DNA from: JBKBXU01 sp046313675
GTDB taxonomy: Bacteria; Bacteroidota; Bacteroidia; Cytophagales; Cytophagaceae
Assembly: GCA_046313675.1 (NCBI GenBank)
Contig: JBKBXU010000063.1
Span: 1-16,966 of the forward strand
Direction: 5' to 3'
DNA length: 16,966 bases
The first letter of the stretch is position 1. Each line of letters opens with the position of its first letter. Below are positions 7,128-15,662 of the stretch, in pieces. A model generated the notes under the pieces. The model made no database searches, was not told the origin of the DNA, and saw only the letters and a program-made list of their open reading frames with translations. The position numbers and the translations under genes were made by a program.

Positions 7128-9056
7128 TTAGAAAAGTCCTAAGAAATATTCTCGGTATGTTGTGAACGATACTATTAGTATAATTCCGATTACCATGACA
7201 AAAAGGTAATAGCTAATACTGCCATTCTGTAAAAAACGAAGCAAACTACTGCCCTGATCAACGGATCTGCCTGTGACATTGACAAGTCTGTCGATGATTT
7301 TAACCTCAAGGGTCTTATAGAATACATTTGATAAAGAGTAAAAGGGCTTAACCAATAAATTCTGGTACAGCTCATCTACATAATATTTATTATAAAGAAT
7401 TTTATGAACTCCTGTTATTGCTGCATCTTTCGGAGGAACAACAGATTTTTTGATATAAGTTATAAAGGCAAATGAGATCATTATTACAACTACCACAACA
7501 GATGCTCCCATTAAGGCAAACTGTGTTCCTGTGCTCAGTTCGTGGGTAGCTTCAACGTAGGTTATTATTATAGGTTTTAAAAACTCATTTAGTGCATTTG
7601 TTCCCCCAAGTACCTGTGGTACTCCTATAAAACCACCTACGGCTGACAGCACTGCAAGTATTATTAATGGAACAGTCATGATTTTGGGTGATTCGTGAAG
7701 ATGAGACTCCTGGCTTGAAGTTCCTCTGAAAGATCCATGGAAGGTCAGGAAGAACATCCTGAACATATAGAATGCCGGAAGCGCAGCGCCTATTAAAACA
7801 AGCACCCAGATTAGCGGATTGTGCTCAAAAGCATGTGATAGAATTTCATCCTTGGAAAAGAATCCGGCAAAAGGAGGTATACCTGAAATTGCCAGTGTTC
7901 CGATTAAAAAGGTGTAATAGGTAATCGGTAATGCTTTCTTTAATCCACCCATTTTCCTTATGTCTTGTTCTCCTCCCATAGCATGTATTACGCTACCTGA
8001 ACCAAGGAACAACAAGGCTTTAAAAAAGGCATGGGTGGTAACATGGAAAATTGCTACAGAATAAGCGCCAAGGCCAATGGCAATAAACATAAAACCTAAC
8101 TGGCTCACTGTAGAGTAGGCGAGTACTTTCTTAATGTCATTTTGTACAAGGCCAATCGTAGCAGTTAAAATTGCAGTAGCTAAACCAATAATTAAAATGA
8201 TATCTAAGGTAACAGGCGCAGCTAATGTATAAAGAACATTGCAACGTACAATCATATAAATACCTGCCGTAACCATGGTAGCTGCATGTATCAGGGCTGA
8301 TACAGGCGTAGGGCCAGCCATTGCATCAGGGAGCCAGGTATACAATGGTATCTGTGCACTTTTCCCGGTTGCTCCAATAAATAAAAGGATGGTAATAGCT
8401 ACAATAACGTCTGAAGTAACATATGGGTTGAAAATTCTTTGAGCCTGATCAAATACCACATCATACTCTAAGCTTCCAAATGTTTTGTATATAAGAATCA
8501 TGCCCAGTAAAAAGGCTAAATCACCTATACGGTTCATAATAAATGCTTTTTTGGCAGCATTATTATAATCCTTGTTTTTAAACCAGAAACCAATTAAAAG
8601 GTATGAACATAAACCAACTCCTTCCCATCCGGCAAATAATACAATAAAGTTAGAGCCCATTACCAGAAGGAGCATTGAGAATACAAAGAGGTTGAGATAG
8701 GCAAAGTATCTGGCGTATCCTTCGTCATCATGCATATATCCTGCAGAATATACATGAATAAGGAATCCTATTCCTGTAACAACAGTCATCATAAGAGTGG
8801 ACAGGGAGTCAATCAGGAAGGAAAAACGAATGGTAAATTTTCCTGCTGTAATCCATTCAAATCCGGTTACGGTAAAAGGCTCTAAGGTTCCAGCCATAAA
8901 CGGGAATAGGAATATAAGAACAATTACAAAGGAAGCGAAGATGCTTCCACAACCAATAAATCCAACCAGTTTTTTACTTAACTTTTTGCCGACCAGGCCA
9001 ATAGTAATGAATCCCAGAAGGGGGAGTAGGGGAATAAGATAAACCAGGTTTGTCAT
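7128..9056 (-). CDS. nuoL: NADH-quinone oxidoreductase subunit L
   Basis: NuoL is the distal antiporter-like subunit of complex I, with a long lateral helix that clamps NuoM and NuoN. Its 642 residues carry the Proton_antipo_N start (RFSFLIDSLS at about 77-86), E145 in FAGWEGVGLCSYLLIGFW, D179 in NRIGDLAFLLG, K232 in GKSAQIPLYTWLPDAMAGPTPVS (positions about 231-253), the following LIHAATMVTAG, and the TM12 region GFFSKDEIL. The C-terminal quarter has the expected amphipathic stretch (about 545-605) and a last TM helix. The ATG at 9056 opens directly into the first helix. It is the first gene of the L-M-N run, 184 bp after an unrelated ompA-type gene; nuoK and the other nuo genes are not adjacent. 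Confidence 0.97.
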   Translation of the reverse strand: MTNLVYLIPLLPLLGFITIGLVGKKLSKKLVGFIGCGSIFASFVIVLIFLFPFMAGTLEPFTVTGFEWITAGKFTIRFSFLIDSLSTLMMTVVTGIGFLIHVYSAGYMHDDEGYARYFAYLNLFVFSMLLLVMGSNFIVLFAGWEGVGLCSYLLIGFWFKNKDYNNAAKKAFIMNRIGDLAFLLGMILIYKTFGSLEYDVVFDQAQRIFNPYVTSDVIVAITILLFIGATGKSAQIPLYTWLPDAMAGPTPVSALIHAATMVTAGIYMIVRCNVLYTLAAPVTLDIILIIGLATAILTATIGLVQNDIKKVLAYSTVSQLGFMFIAIGLGAYSVAIFHVTTHAFFKALLFLGSGSVIHAMGGEQDIRKMGGLKKALPITYYTFLIGTLAISGIPPFAGFFSKDEILSHAFEHNPLIWVLVLIGAALPAFYMFRMFFLTFHGSFRGTSSQESHLHESPKIMTVPLIILAVLSAVGGFIGVPQVLGGTNALNEFLKPIIITYVEATHELSTGTQFALMGASVVVVVIMISFAFITYIKKSVVPPKDAAITGVHKILYNKYYVDELYQNLLVKPFYSLSNVFYKTLEVKIIDRLVNVTGRSVDQGSSLLRFLQNGSISYYLFVMVIGIILIVSFTTYREYFLGLF

Positions 9057-9192
9057 TTTTTATAATGATAAATGTTATGCCTTCTATTTTATAGCAATAT
9101 TAGTAAATATATTCAGTTAAAATATAACTTTTGTTGTAAATACTTACCTGGATTTGCTAATTTATGGTATTGCATGATGTATCCAACGGGTG

Positions 9193-9200
9193 CAAATTTA
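9193..9200 (-). promoter_or_regulatory. Candidate -7 box for nuoLMN
   Basis: On the minus strand this reads TAAATTTG, a perfect TAnnTTTG. Initiation about 7 nt downstream would leave a leader of about 130 nt before nuoL. No clear TTG -33 element is present, because the upstream bases are taken up by the 9210-9236 inverted repeat. Apart from these two elements the 184-bp gap 9057-9240 has nothing recognisable. Confidence 0.4.
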
Positions 9201-9209
9201 TAAAATTTA

Positions 9210-9236
9210 CCTTATAAAAGATATTTTTTTATAAGG
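9210..9236 (-). terminator. Perfect 10-bp inverted repeat after the OmpA gene; terminator or operator
   Basis: CCTTATAAAA (9210-9219) and TTTTATAAGG (9227-9236) pair perfectly around a 7-nt spacer. The repeat begins 4 nt past the stop of the OmpA-type gene, so it could end the T9SS transcript. However, only two of ten pairs are G-C and no clean U run follows on the minus strand. It also lies just upstream of the nuoLMN -7 box, where a regulator could bind. Which role holds is undecided. Confidence 0.45.
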
Positions 9237-9240
9237 AATA

Positions 9241-11445
9241 CTATCGGTTTCTCTTATATTTCTTTTCTTCAAGCTCTAAGGTTTTAAATTGATCAAATTC
9301 CTTTGATGTGCTTTGTTCAAAAGTTACCGGAGCGATGATGCCAACGCCTTCCGGCCTTTTTACCCTTAAAGGACGAAAGGCAATTATTTTCTCAGAAGGC
9401 AAACCATTGAGTTGCTTTAGTTCCTCTACACTCATGCCGAATTTTCGAGCGATAGAATATAAAGTTAAATGAGGTTCAATGATGTAAATCATAGTTTTTG
9501 ACTCATATCCGGAGCCCCCAATTATAGAAAACTCCACCCGTCGGTTTAATTGACGTCCAACAGGATTGTCGTTGGTGGTTATGGGATTTTCTGCGCCTCT
9601 GGCATTTACTACCAGGGCTGACTTGTCAACGCCTTTGCTTTTAAGGTAATCCAATGCCGCTTTACCTCGTTTCTCAGACAATTCTTCATTGTACTTTGCC
9701 GTACCGTAATTATCGGTATTGGCATTCATCTCAATTTGAATGCCCGGATTTTTTTTGTAGTAACTAACCAGGTCATCTAAGGTTTTTAATGCTTCAGGCC
9801 GGAGGTCAAATTCATCAAAATCAAAGTAAATGTTCTCAAACAGATCTTTGGACGCTACCTTATTGGATGACTTTACCTTAATGTCTTCCACAACATATTT
9901 TACCTCAGCCGTTAGTTTTGGGTTTTTATCTTCTATGGTTACCCTGTAGTTTTCTTTTGGTAAGTTTTCAAACCTAAATTCTCCTTTTTCGTTGGTGGTA
10001 GTAGCTTTTAATCGGTTTTTATTGGCATCATCCAGAAAAATATCTACGTCTGCAACTCCTTTTTTTGTTTGTTCATCTAGAATCTGACCTTTAACGGAAA
10101 CACTTAGCGCATCCTCCGGAATTGAATCTTTGTAGATAATGGCTATTAAAGCTTCTTGACTTTCTATATAAAACATATAAATGTCGTCATTCCCAAGCCC
10201 ACCTTCACGGTTACTTGATAAATAGCCTTTTTCTTTTCCTAAGACAAAATAGAAATCATCTCTGCTTGAATTAAATGGAAGGCCGATGTTTGTAACTTCT
10301 TCATAATTTTTACCCTGTGCTTTGAAAATATCAAGGCCACCAAAACCTTCTTTTCCATCAGAAGAATAGAATAATATATTTTCTTCAGGATAATACGTAG
10401 GAGATATATCTATGTAGGGTGTATTTACGCTTGACAAATTTACAGCCGGCCCCCAATTTTCATTCTCACCTTTGAGGACGCTGTACCATATATCATGCAT
10501 ACCTTTGCCTCCAGGCCGTTTGGAAACAAAAAACATGGTGTCATTTTTTGCTGTAAGTGCTGGTTGTGCATTCCATTCACCTGGCATATTGATGTTTTCA
10601 TTAAGTTTGACAGGGTTTTGCCACTTTCCGTTAGAAATTTTAGTAAAATAGATGGAGCACCCACCATTCGGTTCATCACATCTGGTGAAATAGAATTTTT
10701 TCCGATCTGAGCTGAATACACCCGCACCGTCATTTTTAGGAGTGTTGACTACTGAAAAATTTTCTTTATCGTCTACATAGTCCCAGATTTTATCAGTTTT
10801 ATGGATTTGGAAATTGTCACTGAATGAATCGCCCAGCTTATTATAAACGTCTTTTCCTGTTGCCCCTTTTCGTGAGGAGGTAATAATTAGCGATGAATCA
10901 TTTTTGTAAATAACAGTAGCATAGTCGGAAGCCGGTGAATTTACCGGAAAGGGAAGGGGTTCAAAGCGGTAGTTTCTGATAGGCTTCTTGGATTCGGTGA
11001 TTGCCAGCTCGCAACCTTGTAGTTCCAGGTTTGCTCTTGCAAGCAGAAGTTTGTCCTCTTCACTGTCGGCTTTAAAATCGGAAATAAATTGGCCGAATTT
11101 TTTTTGGGCTTCCTCGTATTTCCCATTTTTTTTTAGCATTACAGCATACCAAAATTTGTCCATTGGATATTCACTGGATAAATTGATGCTTTTGTGATAC
11201 CACTTTTCGGCATTTTTGTAATCAAGGTGGTTGCGGTAACATTCAGCTATTCTGTGAATAAGTAGCTTGTCTTCCGGAACTTCCTCAATGGCACTTTGAT
11301 ATAACTTCCTGGCCATGAAATAATCTCCCTTTTCATAATAGCGGTGTCCTAATGCAATTTCTTCCAGTGTTTTCTTTTTCTGGGCAAAAGAAGCTATTGT
11401 AGTGACAAGACATATGATCAATATTTGAAGAACTTTTCCAGTCAT
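9241..11445 (-). CDS. PorE-like OmpA-family protein: TPR, beta-propeller, CRD-like, OmpA and LysM-like domains
   Basis: Proteins of this layout anchor the type IX secretion/gliding machinery to peptidoglycan; P. gingivalis PorE is the closest described type. In its 734 residues I see a signal peptide with an SFA/Q cleavage site (about 21), TPR-like helices (about 25-150), a WD40/PD40-type propeller with repeated FSSDRKKFYF and YSSDGKEGFGGLDIF style blades (about 160-430), a carboxypeptidase-regulatory-like beta domain (about 448-525, VSVKGQILDEQTKKGVADV), an OmpA C-terminal domain (about 536-640; IYFDFDEFDLRPEA, TD578 and NRRVEF for peptidoglycan binding), and a LysM-like segment (about 653-696, PHLTLYSIARKFGMSVEELK). 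Unlike PorE it has no lipobox Cys. It begins 3 nt after the porP-like stop and ends the operon. Confidence 0.87.
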   Translation of the reverse strand: MTGKVLQILIICLVTTIASFAQKKKTLEEIALGHRYYEKGDYFMARKLYQSAIEEVPEDKLLIHRIAECYRNHLDYKNAEKWYHKSINLSSEYPMDKFWYAVMLKKNGKYEEAQKKFGQFISDFKADSEEDKLLLARANLELQGCELAITESKKPIRNYRFEPLPFPVNSPASDYATVIYKNDSSLIITSSRKGATGKDVYNKLGDSFSDNFQIHKTDKIWDYVDDKENFSVVNTPKNDGAGVFSSDRKKFYFTRCDEPNGGCSIYFTKISNGKWQNPVKLNENINMPGEWNAQPALTAKNDTMFFVSKRPGGKGMHDIWYSVLKGENENWGPAVNLSSVNTPYIDISPTYYPEENILFYSSDGKEGFGGLDIFKAQGKNYEEVTNIGLPFNSSRDDFYFVLGKEKGYLSSNREGGLGNDDIYMFYIESQEALIAIIYKDSIPEDALSVSVKGQILDEQTKKGVADVDIFLDDANKNRLKATTTNEKGEFRFENLPKENYRVTIEDKNPKLTAEVKYVVEDIKVKSSNKVASKDLFENIYFDFDEFDLRPEALKTLDDLVSYYKKNPGIQIEMNANTDNYGTAKYNEELSEKRGKAALDYLKSKGVDKSALVVNARGAENPITTNDNPVGRQLNRRVEFSIIGGSGYESKTMIYIIEPHLTLYSIARKFGMSVEELKQLNGLPSEKIIAFRPLRVKRPEGVGIIAPVTFEQSTSKEFDQFKTLELEEKKYKRNR

Positions 11446-11448
11446 AAT

Positions 11449-12504
11449 TTAGATCCTTGGTGTGGAATAGCTTTTAATTTCTTTGTTTGGAGACCTTGGG
11501 AATTTTATACTTAATGATACCTCATAAGCTCCCCGGCCTCTCGTGAAATAATATAACGAAGAAGAGTTAAGATCATAGCTAAAACCTATTGTATAATTTT
11601 TGTGATTAAAACCCAAAAGGCCAATTACGGCATCGTTGAGTCTGTACCAGGTGCCAAAGATTATGTCACTTGACCCCAAAACACCGCCTCGCTCATCAAA
11701 AACTCTAAAGGTAAGGTACATACCTCCATTAATTTGATAGGCATTGTTTTGATATACTGCAAGAATATTTGGAGACAATGTTATTCTTGGGGCAATTCGA
11801 AATTCCGTACCTGTATGGAAGCGGAACAGTCTTGGTAATACAGATCTCTGGGTTCGTATCAATGACTCATTCGGAGAGTTAAGATGATAGGCCGAAAGTC
11901 CTGCATAAAAAACCATACGGTGAGTGTCAAAATCCCTTCCCGGGTTGAACTGGTATAGGAGACCAGATGCAATATCCGGAAAAAGAGCGGTTGAGGTGAC
12001 CAAGGAAGGATCAACAGGCATATTAGGATCTAGCCCAAGAAACGGATTAAATTGACTTCCCCAACCTTCATTTATATCAACACGTTTTTGTACCATACCG
12101 CCCTGTAGTCCAAAAGACAAAATACTAAAACGATCCTGATCCAATGGTACATTGTACGCAAGTGTAGCACTAATCCCGGAATTGTTAAGATTCCCTGCTC
12201 CTGCGCGGTCATTAAAAACAGATAATCCAATGCCACCCCAGTGATTTCTGCTGGTTAGGCCATTGCTGTATAAGGGAAGTATTAAAGAACCTTGTGTAGT
12301 GGTGTAAGGAGTTACAATACTGTGCCACTGGGATCTATAAATACTGTTAAAGGTAATATCGGGTATTGCGCCGGCCATTGCCGGGTTTAAATAAAGCGGA
12401 GACGCATAGTATTGAGAAAATTGGGCTGTCTGTCCTTTCGCTGTACCAATGCTTATTAAAAAAATTATGAATGTCAAAATCTTGCATGAAACTAAAAAGT
12501 TCAT
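11449..12504 (-). CDS. PorP/SprF-family type IX secretion membrane protein
   Basis: PorP/SprF proteins are outer-membrane beta-barrel-like partners that T9SS type-B cargo needs for export or surface attachment. From the ATG at 12504 the protein has 351 residues. It starts with a signal peptide (hydrophobic run ILTFIIFLISIGTA, cleavage near KGQ) followed by the family hallmark AQFSQYYASPLYLNPAMAG and YRSQWHSIV. The rest is beta-rich with alternating aromatic residues and an aromatic/basic C-terminal strand (YEVSLSIKFP). A longer frame opens with TTG at 12609 and has an internal ATG at 12555, but the added residues are not signal-like, so I prefer 12504. It lies between a CHU_C cargo gene and the OmpA protein, the usual arrangement. 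The 115 bp upstream has no recognisable promoter. Confidence 0.9.
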   Translation of the reverse strand: MNFLVSCKILTFIIFLISIGTAKGQTAQFSQYYASPLYLNPAMAGAIPDITFNSIYRSQWHSIVTPYTTTQGSLILPLYSNGLTSRNHWGGIGLSVFNDRAGAGNLNNSGISATLAYNVPLDQDRFSILSFGLQGGMVQKRVDINEGWGSQFNPFLGLDPNMPVDPSLVTSTALFPDIASGLLYQFNPGRDFDTHRMVFYAGLSAYHLNSPNESLIRTQRSVLPRLFRFHTGTEFRIAPRITLSPNILAVYQNNAYQINGGMYLTFRVFDERGGVLGSSDIIFGTWYRLNDAVIGLLGFNHKNYTIGFSYDLNSSSLYYFTRGRGAYEVSLSIKFPRSPNKEIKSYSTPRI

Positions 12505-12619
12505 ACAAGCTTTTGATCTAATAGTACTTATAGTATTGCAGATGGCTTTAAACATTTTATTCTTATAAGCTAAATGCAATTTAGCTGAATAATTTTTTAA
12601 ATCCAGCAATATGTATTTA

Positions 12620-15583
12620 TTATTTCACCAAAGTCGTGGTACCTTTTACTTCCTCAATAGTTCCGTCAAAGTATTTTAATTTTAAAGTCCAGGTATACAC
12701 ACCGGTATTTTGAGGGCTATTGTTCATTGGATGCTTTCCATTCCATCCGTTTTTGTTTGCATCCAGATAACTGGTTGTTTCGTAAACAACTTCTCCCCAA
12801 CGGTTGTATACAGCAAAATGGAAATCTTCGTCCACTATGTTTGTACCAAAAACCTTAAGGGCTGAATTTGACGGATTGTCAGATATTGGAGAAAAATAGG
12901 AAGGGACAAATTTTACTTTCTTATCTGTTACTTCAACTTCTTTATATAAAGAATCTTTACAGCCGGATTTATTGTAAACTAATAATTCAACATCATATTT
13001 CCCAGGCCAGGAATACTTATGTGAATGGCTATGAGATACTCCCGAGGAAGGGTTAATGTCGTGCACATTCCAAACGGAAATACTGTCGTTGTTGGAATTG
13101 TTTACAAAAATAACCTCCTCGCCTGGATAAGTATAATAGGTAGATGCTTCGAAATCCGGTTTAGGGCCATTGATCAAATTAAGCTCTGTAAAAGCAACAG
13201 CCTGGCCGCAGGCATTGGACACGGTAAGCATAAATTCTATATTGCCGGTATCCGCAACAGAAGGAATATAGGATGGTTCTTGAACCCTGGGATTTTCAAA
13301 TTTCCCTCTTCCATTCGTTTCCCAAAAGAAGGATAATAGAGTTCCATCAGAAACTGCTGTTAATACTACCGGTTCATTATTACAATAACTTTTTGTCACA
13401 TTAGCGTCAATAGAAGCAGTAGTAGGAGGGATTACTGTAGTTACTGAAATTGATTCTGTTCTACTACATCCATAACTGTTATTGACAGTTAAAGAATATT
13501 GGCCATTTTCAGAGGCTATGTATGTTTCGTCATTATTTAGTAATGCTGAATTTCTTCTCCATGTATATATATCGCCTGGTCTTTTTACTTCCGGAAGTGG
13601 AAAGAGTATGACAAGATTTCCTGAGCAAACGACAGTATCTCTTTGGTCTAATAATCTTATTTCCTCATCAATGATTACACCGGGTCTTGGGACTGTTTTA
13701 ACATGGGTAGAGTCATACACAGTAACTCCACAATCATCCGTAAACCTGACAATATATCTTGAAACATTATTGTCCTGATAATGAGCACTAATTGTTGGTC
13801 TGGCAGTAAAACGTCCATTCACAATATTAGTAATCGGAGTCCATTCCCAGGATCCTCGGGCATTGGCACTTGCAGACAGGGGTAGGTTGCTTTCCTTGCA
13901 TAAGTAATTTGTATCAGGTCCCTGTATAGTGATTCTGGGTGCTTCAACAAACACATTGATGCGGCTTGTGTTGCGGCATCCTGCAGCATCCTGTACCTGT
14001 ACCTCGTAGGTGGAGTTTAATGTAGGACTTATGTTTGGGTTATGAATTGTTGTCCCTACAGCTAAACCATTGCCTGCTATAGTTTGCCATGAAAACTGGT
14101 AATTCGAACCTGTTGTAAAAGGTTGGCCTCCACTGGCAACAGCATTAAGCTGGGCCGAAGCTGATCCGCAAAGCGATCTATCCTCACCTAACGCAACACT
14201 AAGCGTTGATATATTTACCATTGCAGAATCTTTTTTAGTACAGCCTCTTGCGTCTGTAGCATGAAAATAAAAATACCTGCTCGACGGGGGGGCTACTTTA
14301 CCAGAAGCTGTAGTTAACACCTCATTTCCTGAGCCATCTTTCCATGAGTATTGATAGGAAGCACCTGTATTGGTATAAGGTGTACCACCTGATGCACTTC
14401 CGCTAAGTGTTACAGAATCTCCCCGACAGAGAATTCCTGTATTTGAAACAGAAGTGGTACTTAGTATATCCGGATTAATATTTACTCTTACATTGGAACT
14501 GTCTTTACATCCGCCGGAATTAGTTGCAACTACCCAATATGTGGTAGCCGAAGTAGGGGAAACCGTTGGGGTTTGTGTATTAGCACCTTCTATGCCTGCA
14601 GAAGGCCTCCATTGGTAAGTTAATGTGCCGTTGTTTTGATTTAAAATATTTGCTTGTAAAATGATAGGGTTGCCGTTACAAATCACAGTGTCATTCCCGG
14701 CACTAACTCTGGGGCTTGGATATACAGTTACTCTAATTGTGTCTACAGAGGTACATGGATTGCCTCCAAGCCTTCGAACCCTTAACCAAAAAGTATGAGT
14801 TCCCACTGGTAGGTCACTTCTTGTCAGACTGGTAAGTTTTGCACCCGTATTCCAGGTGAAGTCATAACCTACCTGGCCTAAGGCCGTAAGGGAGTCATGC
14901 TTGTGCTTTAATGTCGCATCAATTAGTGTAACAGGTTGGCCAAAACAAGCACTTTTGTCAGGGCCAAGATTTACTGTTGGCCGTTCAAGTCTTTGAATAT
15001 AAATTGTATCACTTAACCTGCAACCATAGGAGTCAGTAAATGCAGCAACATAGTAGTTACTTGAAGCCACGTTGATAACCAAAGAATCGTTTGTTCCTAA
15101 AACAGTAGAATTGGTTGTGGTAAACCAGGAGTAGTTGCTTTTTCCTCTAGTGGCTCTTATAATATACCTGTCATTCGCACATGCCACATCAACATCTCCA
15201 TTGGTGATTTCGAAAGTTTCTCTGGAGTAGTTTTGGAAAAAGACGGTATCTCTGATTGTTTCTGTTGTTGTTGAATTAGTCATGGTAACTACCCATACAC
15301 CGCTTTGACTAACATTTATCTGGGCTGTATTAATTGGAGTGCTATTAGTTCTACTTGTATTTCTCCAGCTATAAGTTAGTTGATGGCCCGGTGTGGTCTC
15401 AGCACAGTTGGCAGCTACCATTCTCAACGGTTGCCCCTGGCATACACTTATGTATTTATTCGAGGAAGAATAATCAAGTGATTCACCTTCTGCGTTGGTT
15501 ACCTGAATACAAACCTGGGTTTGTGCAAGGGAAGCTAAAGAGCTGAAAATGATAAGTATTGTGCAAAAAAATCTTGTTTTCAT
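12620..15583 (-). CDS. Large secreted protein with Ig/PKD/SprB-like repeats and T9SS type-B (CHU_C) sorting domain
   Basis: This is predicted type IX secretion cargo that ends up on the cell surface or outside. From the ATG at 15583 it has 987 residues: a signal peptide (MKTRFFCTILIIFSSLASLAQ, about 21 residues), many beta-sandwich modules with recurring signatures such as VNLGPDKSACFGQPVTL and VSAGNDTVICNGNPIILQA, two SprB-like GG(T/Q)P(Y/F)T repeats, a PKD-like domain near residues 800-885 (DFEASTYYTYPGEEVIF...KYSWPGKYDVELLVYN), and a C-terminal CHU_C/gliding-motility sorting domain over about the last 95 residues (VYNRWGEVVYET, NTGVYTWTLKLKYFDG). The frame could be extended to a TTG at 15643, but only the 15583 start gives a clean signal peptide. 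The neighbouring PorP/SprF-like gene is its probable dedicated partner. The ligand or function is not known. Confidence 0.88.
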   Translation of the reverse strand: MKTRFFCTILIIFSSLASLAQTQVCIQVTNAEGESLDYSSSNKYISVCQGQPLRMVAANCAETTPGHQLTYSWRNTSRTNSTPINTAQINVSQSGVWVVTMTNSTTTETIRDTVFFQNYSRETFEITNGDVDVACANDRYIIRATRGKSNYSWFTTTNSTVLGTNDSLVINVASSNYYVAAFTDSYGCRLSDTIYIQRLERPTVNLGPDKSACFGQPVTLIDATLKHKHDSLTALGQVGYDFTWNTGAKLTSLTRSDLPVGTHTFWLRVRRLGGNPCTSVDTIRVTVYPSPRVSAGNDTVICNGNPIILQANILNQNNGTLTYQWRPSAGIEGANTQTPTVSPTSATTYWVVATNSGGCKDSSNVRVNINPDILSTTSVSNTGILCRGDSVTLSGSASGGTPYTNTGASYQYSWKDGSGNEVLTTASGKVAPPSSRYFYFHATDARGCTKKDSAMVNISTLSVALGEDRSLCGSASAQLNAVASGGQPFTTGSNYQFSWQTIAGNGLAVGTTIHNPNISPTLNSTYEVQVQDAAGCRNTSRINVFVEAPRITIQGPDTNYLCKESNLPLSASANARGSWEWTPITNIVNGRFTARPTISAHYQDNNVSRYIVRFTDDCGVTVYDSTHVKTVPRPGVIIDEEIRLLDQRDTVVCSGNLVILFPLPEVKRPGDIYTWRRNSALLNNDETYIASENGQYSLTVNNSYGCSRTESISVTTVIPPTTASIDANVTKSYCNNEPVVLTAVSDGTLLSFFWETNGRGKFENPRVQEPSYIPSVADTGNIEFMLTVSNACGQAVAFTELNLINGPKPDFEASTYYTYPGEEVIFVNNSNNDSISVWNVHDINPSSGVSHSHSHKYSWPGKYDVELLVYNKSGCKDSLYKEVEVTDKKVKFVPSYFSPISDNPSNSALKVFGTNIVDEDFHFAVYNRWGEVVYETTSYLDANKNGWNGKHPMNNSPQNTGVYTWTLKLKYFDGTIEEVKGTTTLVK
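14082..14394 (-). repeat. Pair of degenerate SprB-like protein repeats inside the cargo gene
   Basis: Two modules about 250 bp apart encode related segments, GGTPYTNTGASYQYSW (near 14336-14394) and GGQPFTTGSNYQFSW (near 14082-14146). They are typical of SprB-like repeats in adhesins for gliding or surface attachment. DNA identity is low, so they are old duplications. Confidence 0.55.
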
Positions 15584-15662
15584 GGTGTCCACTTTATTAT
15601 TAATACAAGTTATCAAAGAAAAGGTAAACTTGCAACTATTCAAAAAGTTAATTATTAAGTAT

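Noticed and set aside
12505..12609. Longer N-terminus for the PorP-like gene from TTG 12609 or ATG 12555
   Set aside because: The added residues are polar and place the signal peptide in mid-protein; ATG 12504 starts a clean signal peptide.
13025..13336. 103-codon plus-strand frame
   Set aside because: It lies antisense within the cargo gene, with no family signature and composition explained by the minus-strand codons.
15584..15643. Longer N-terminus for the large cargo gene from TTG 15643
   Set aside because: The added 20 residues precede a perfect signal peptide starting at ATG 15583.
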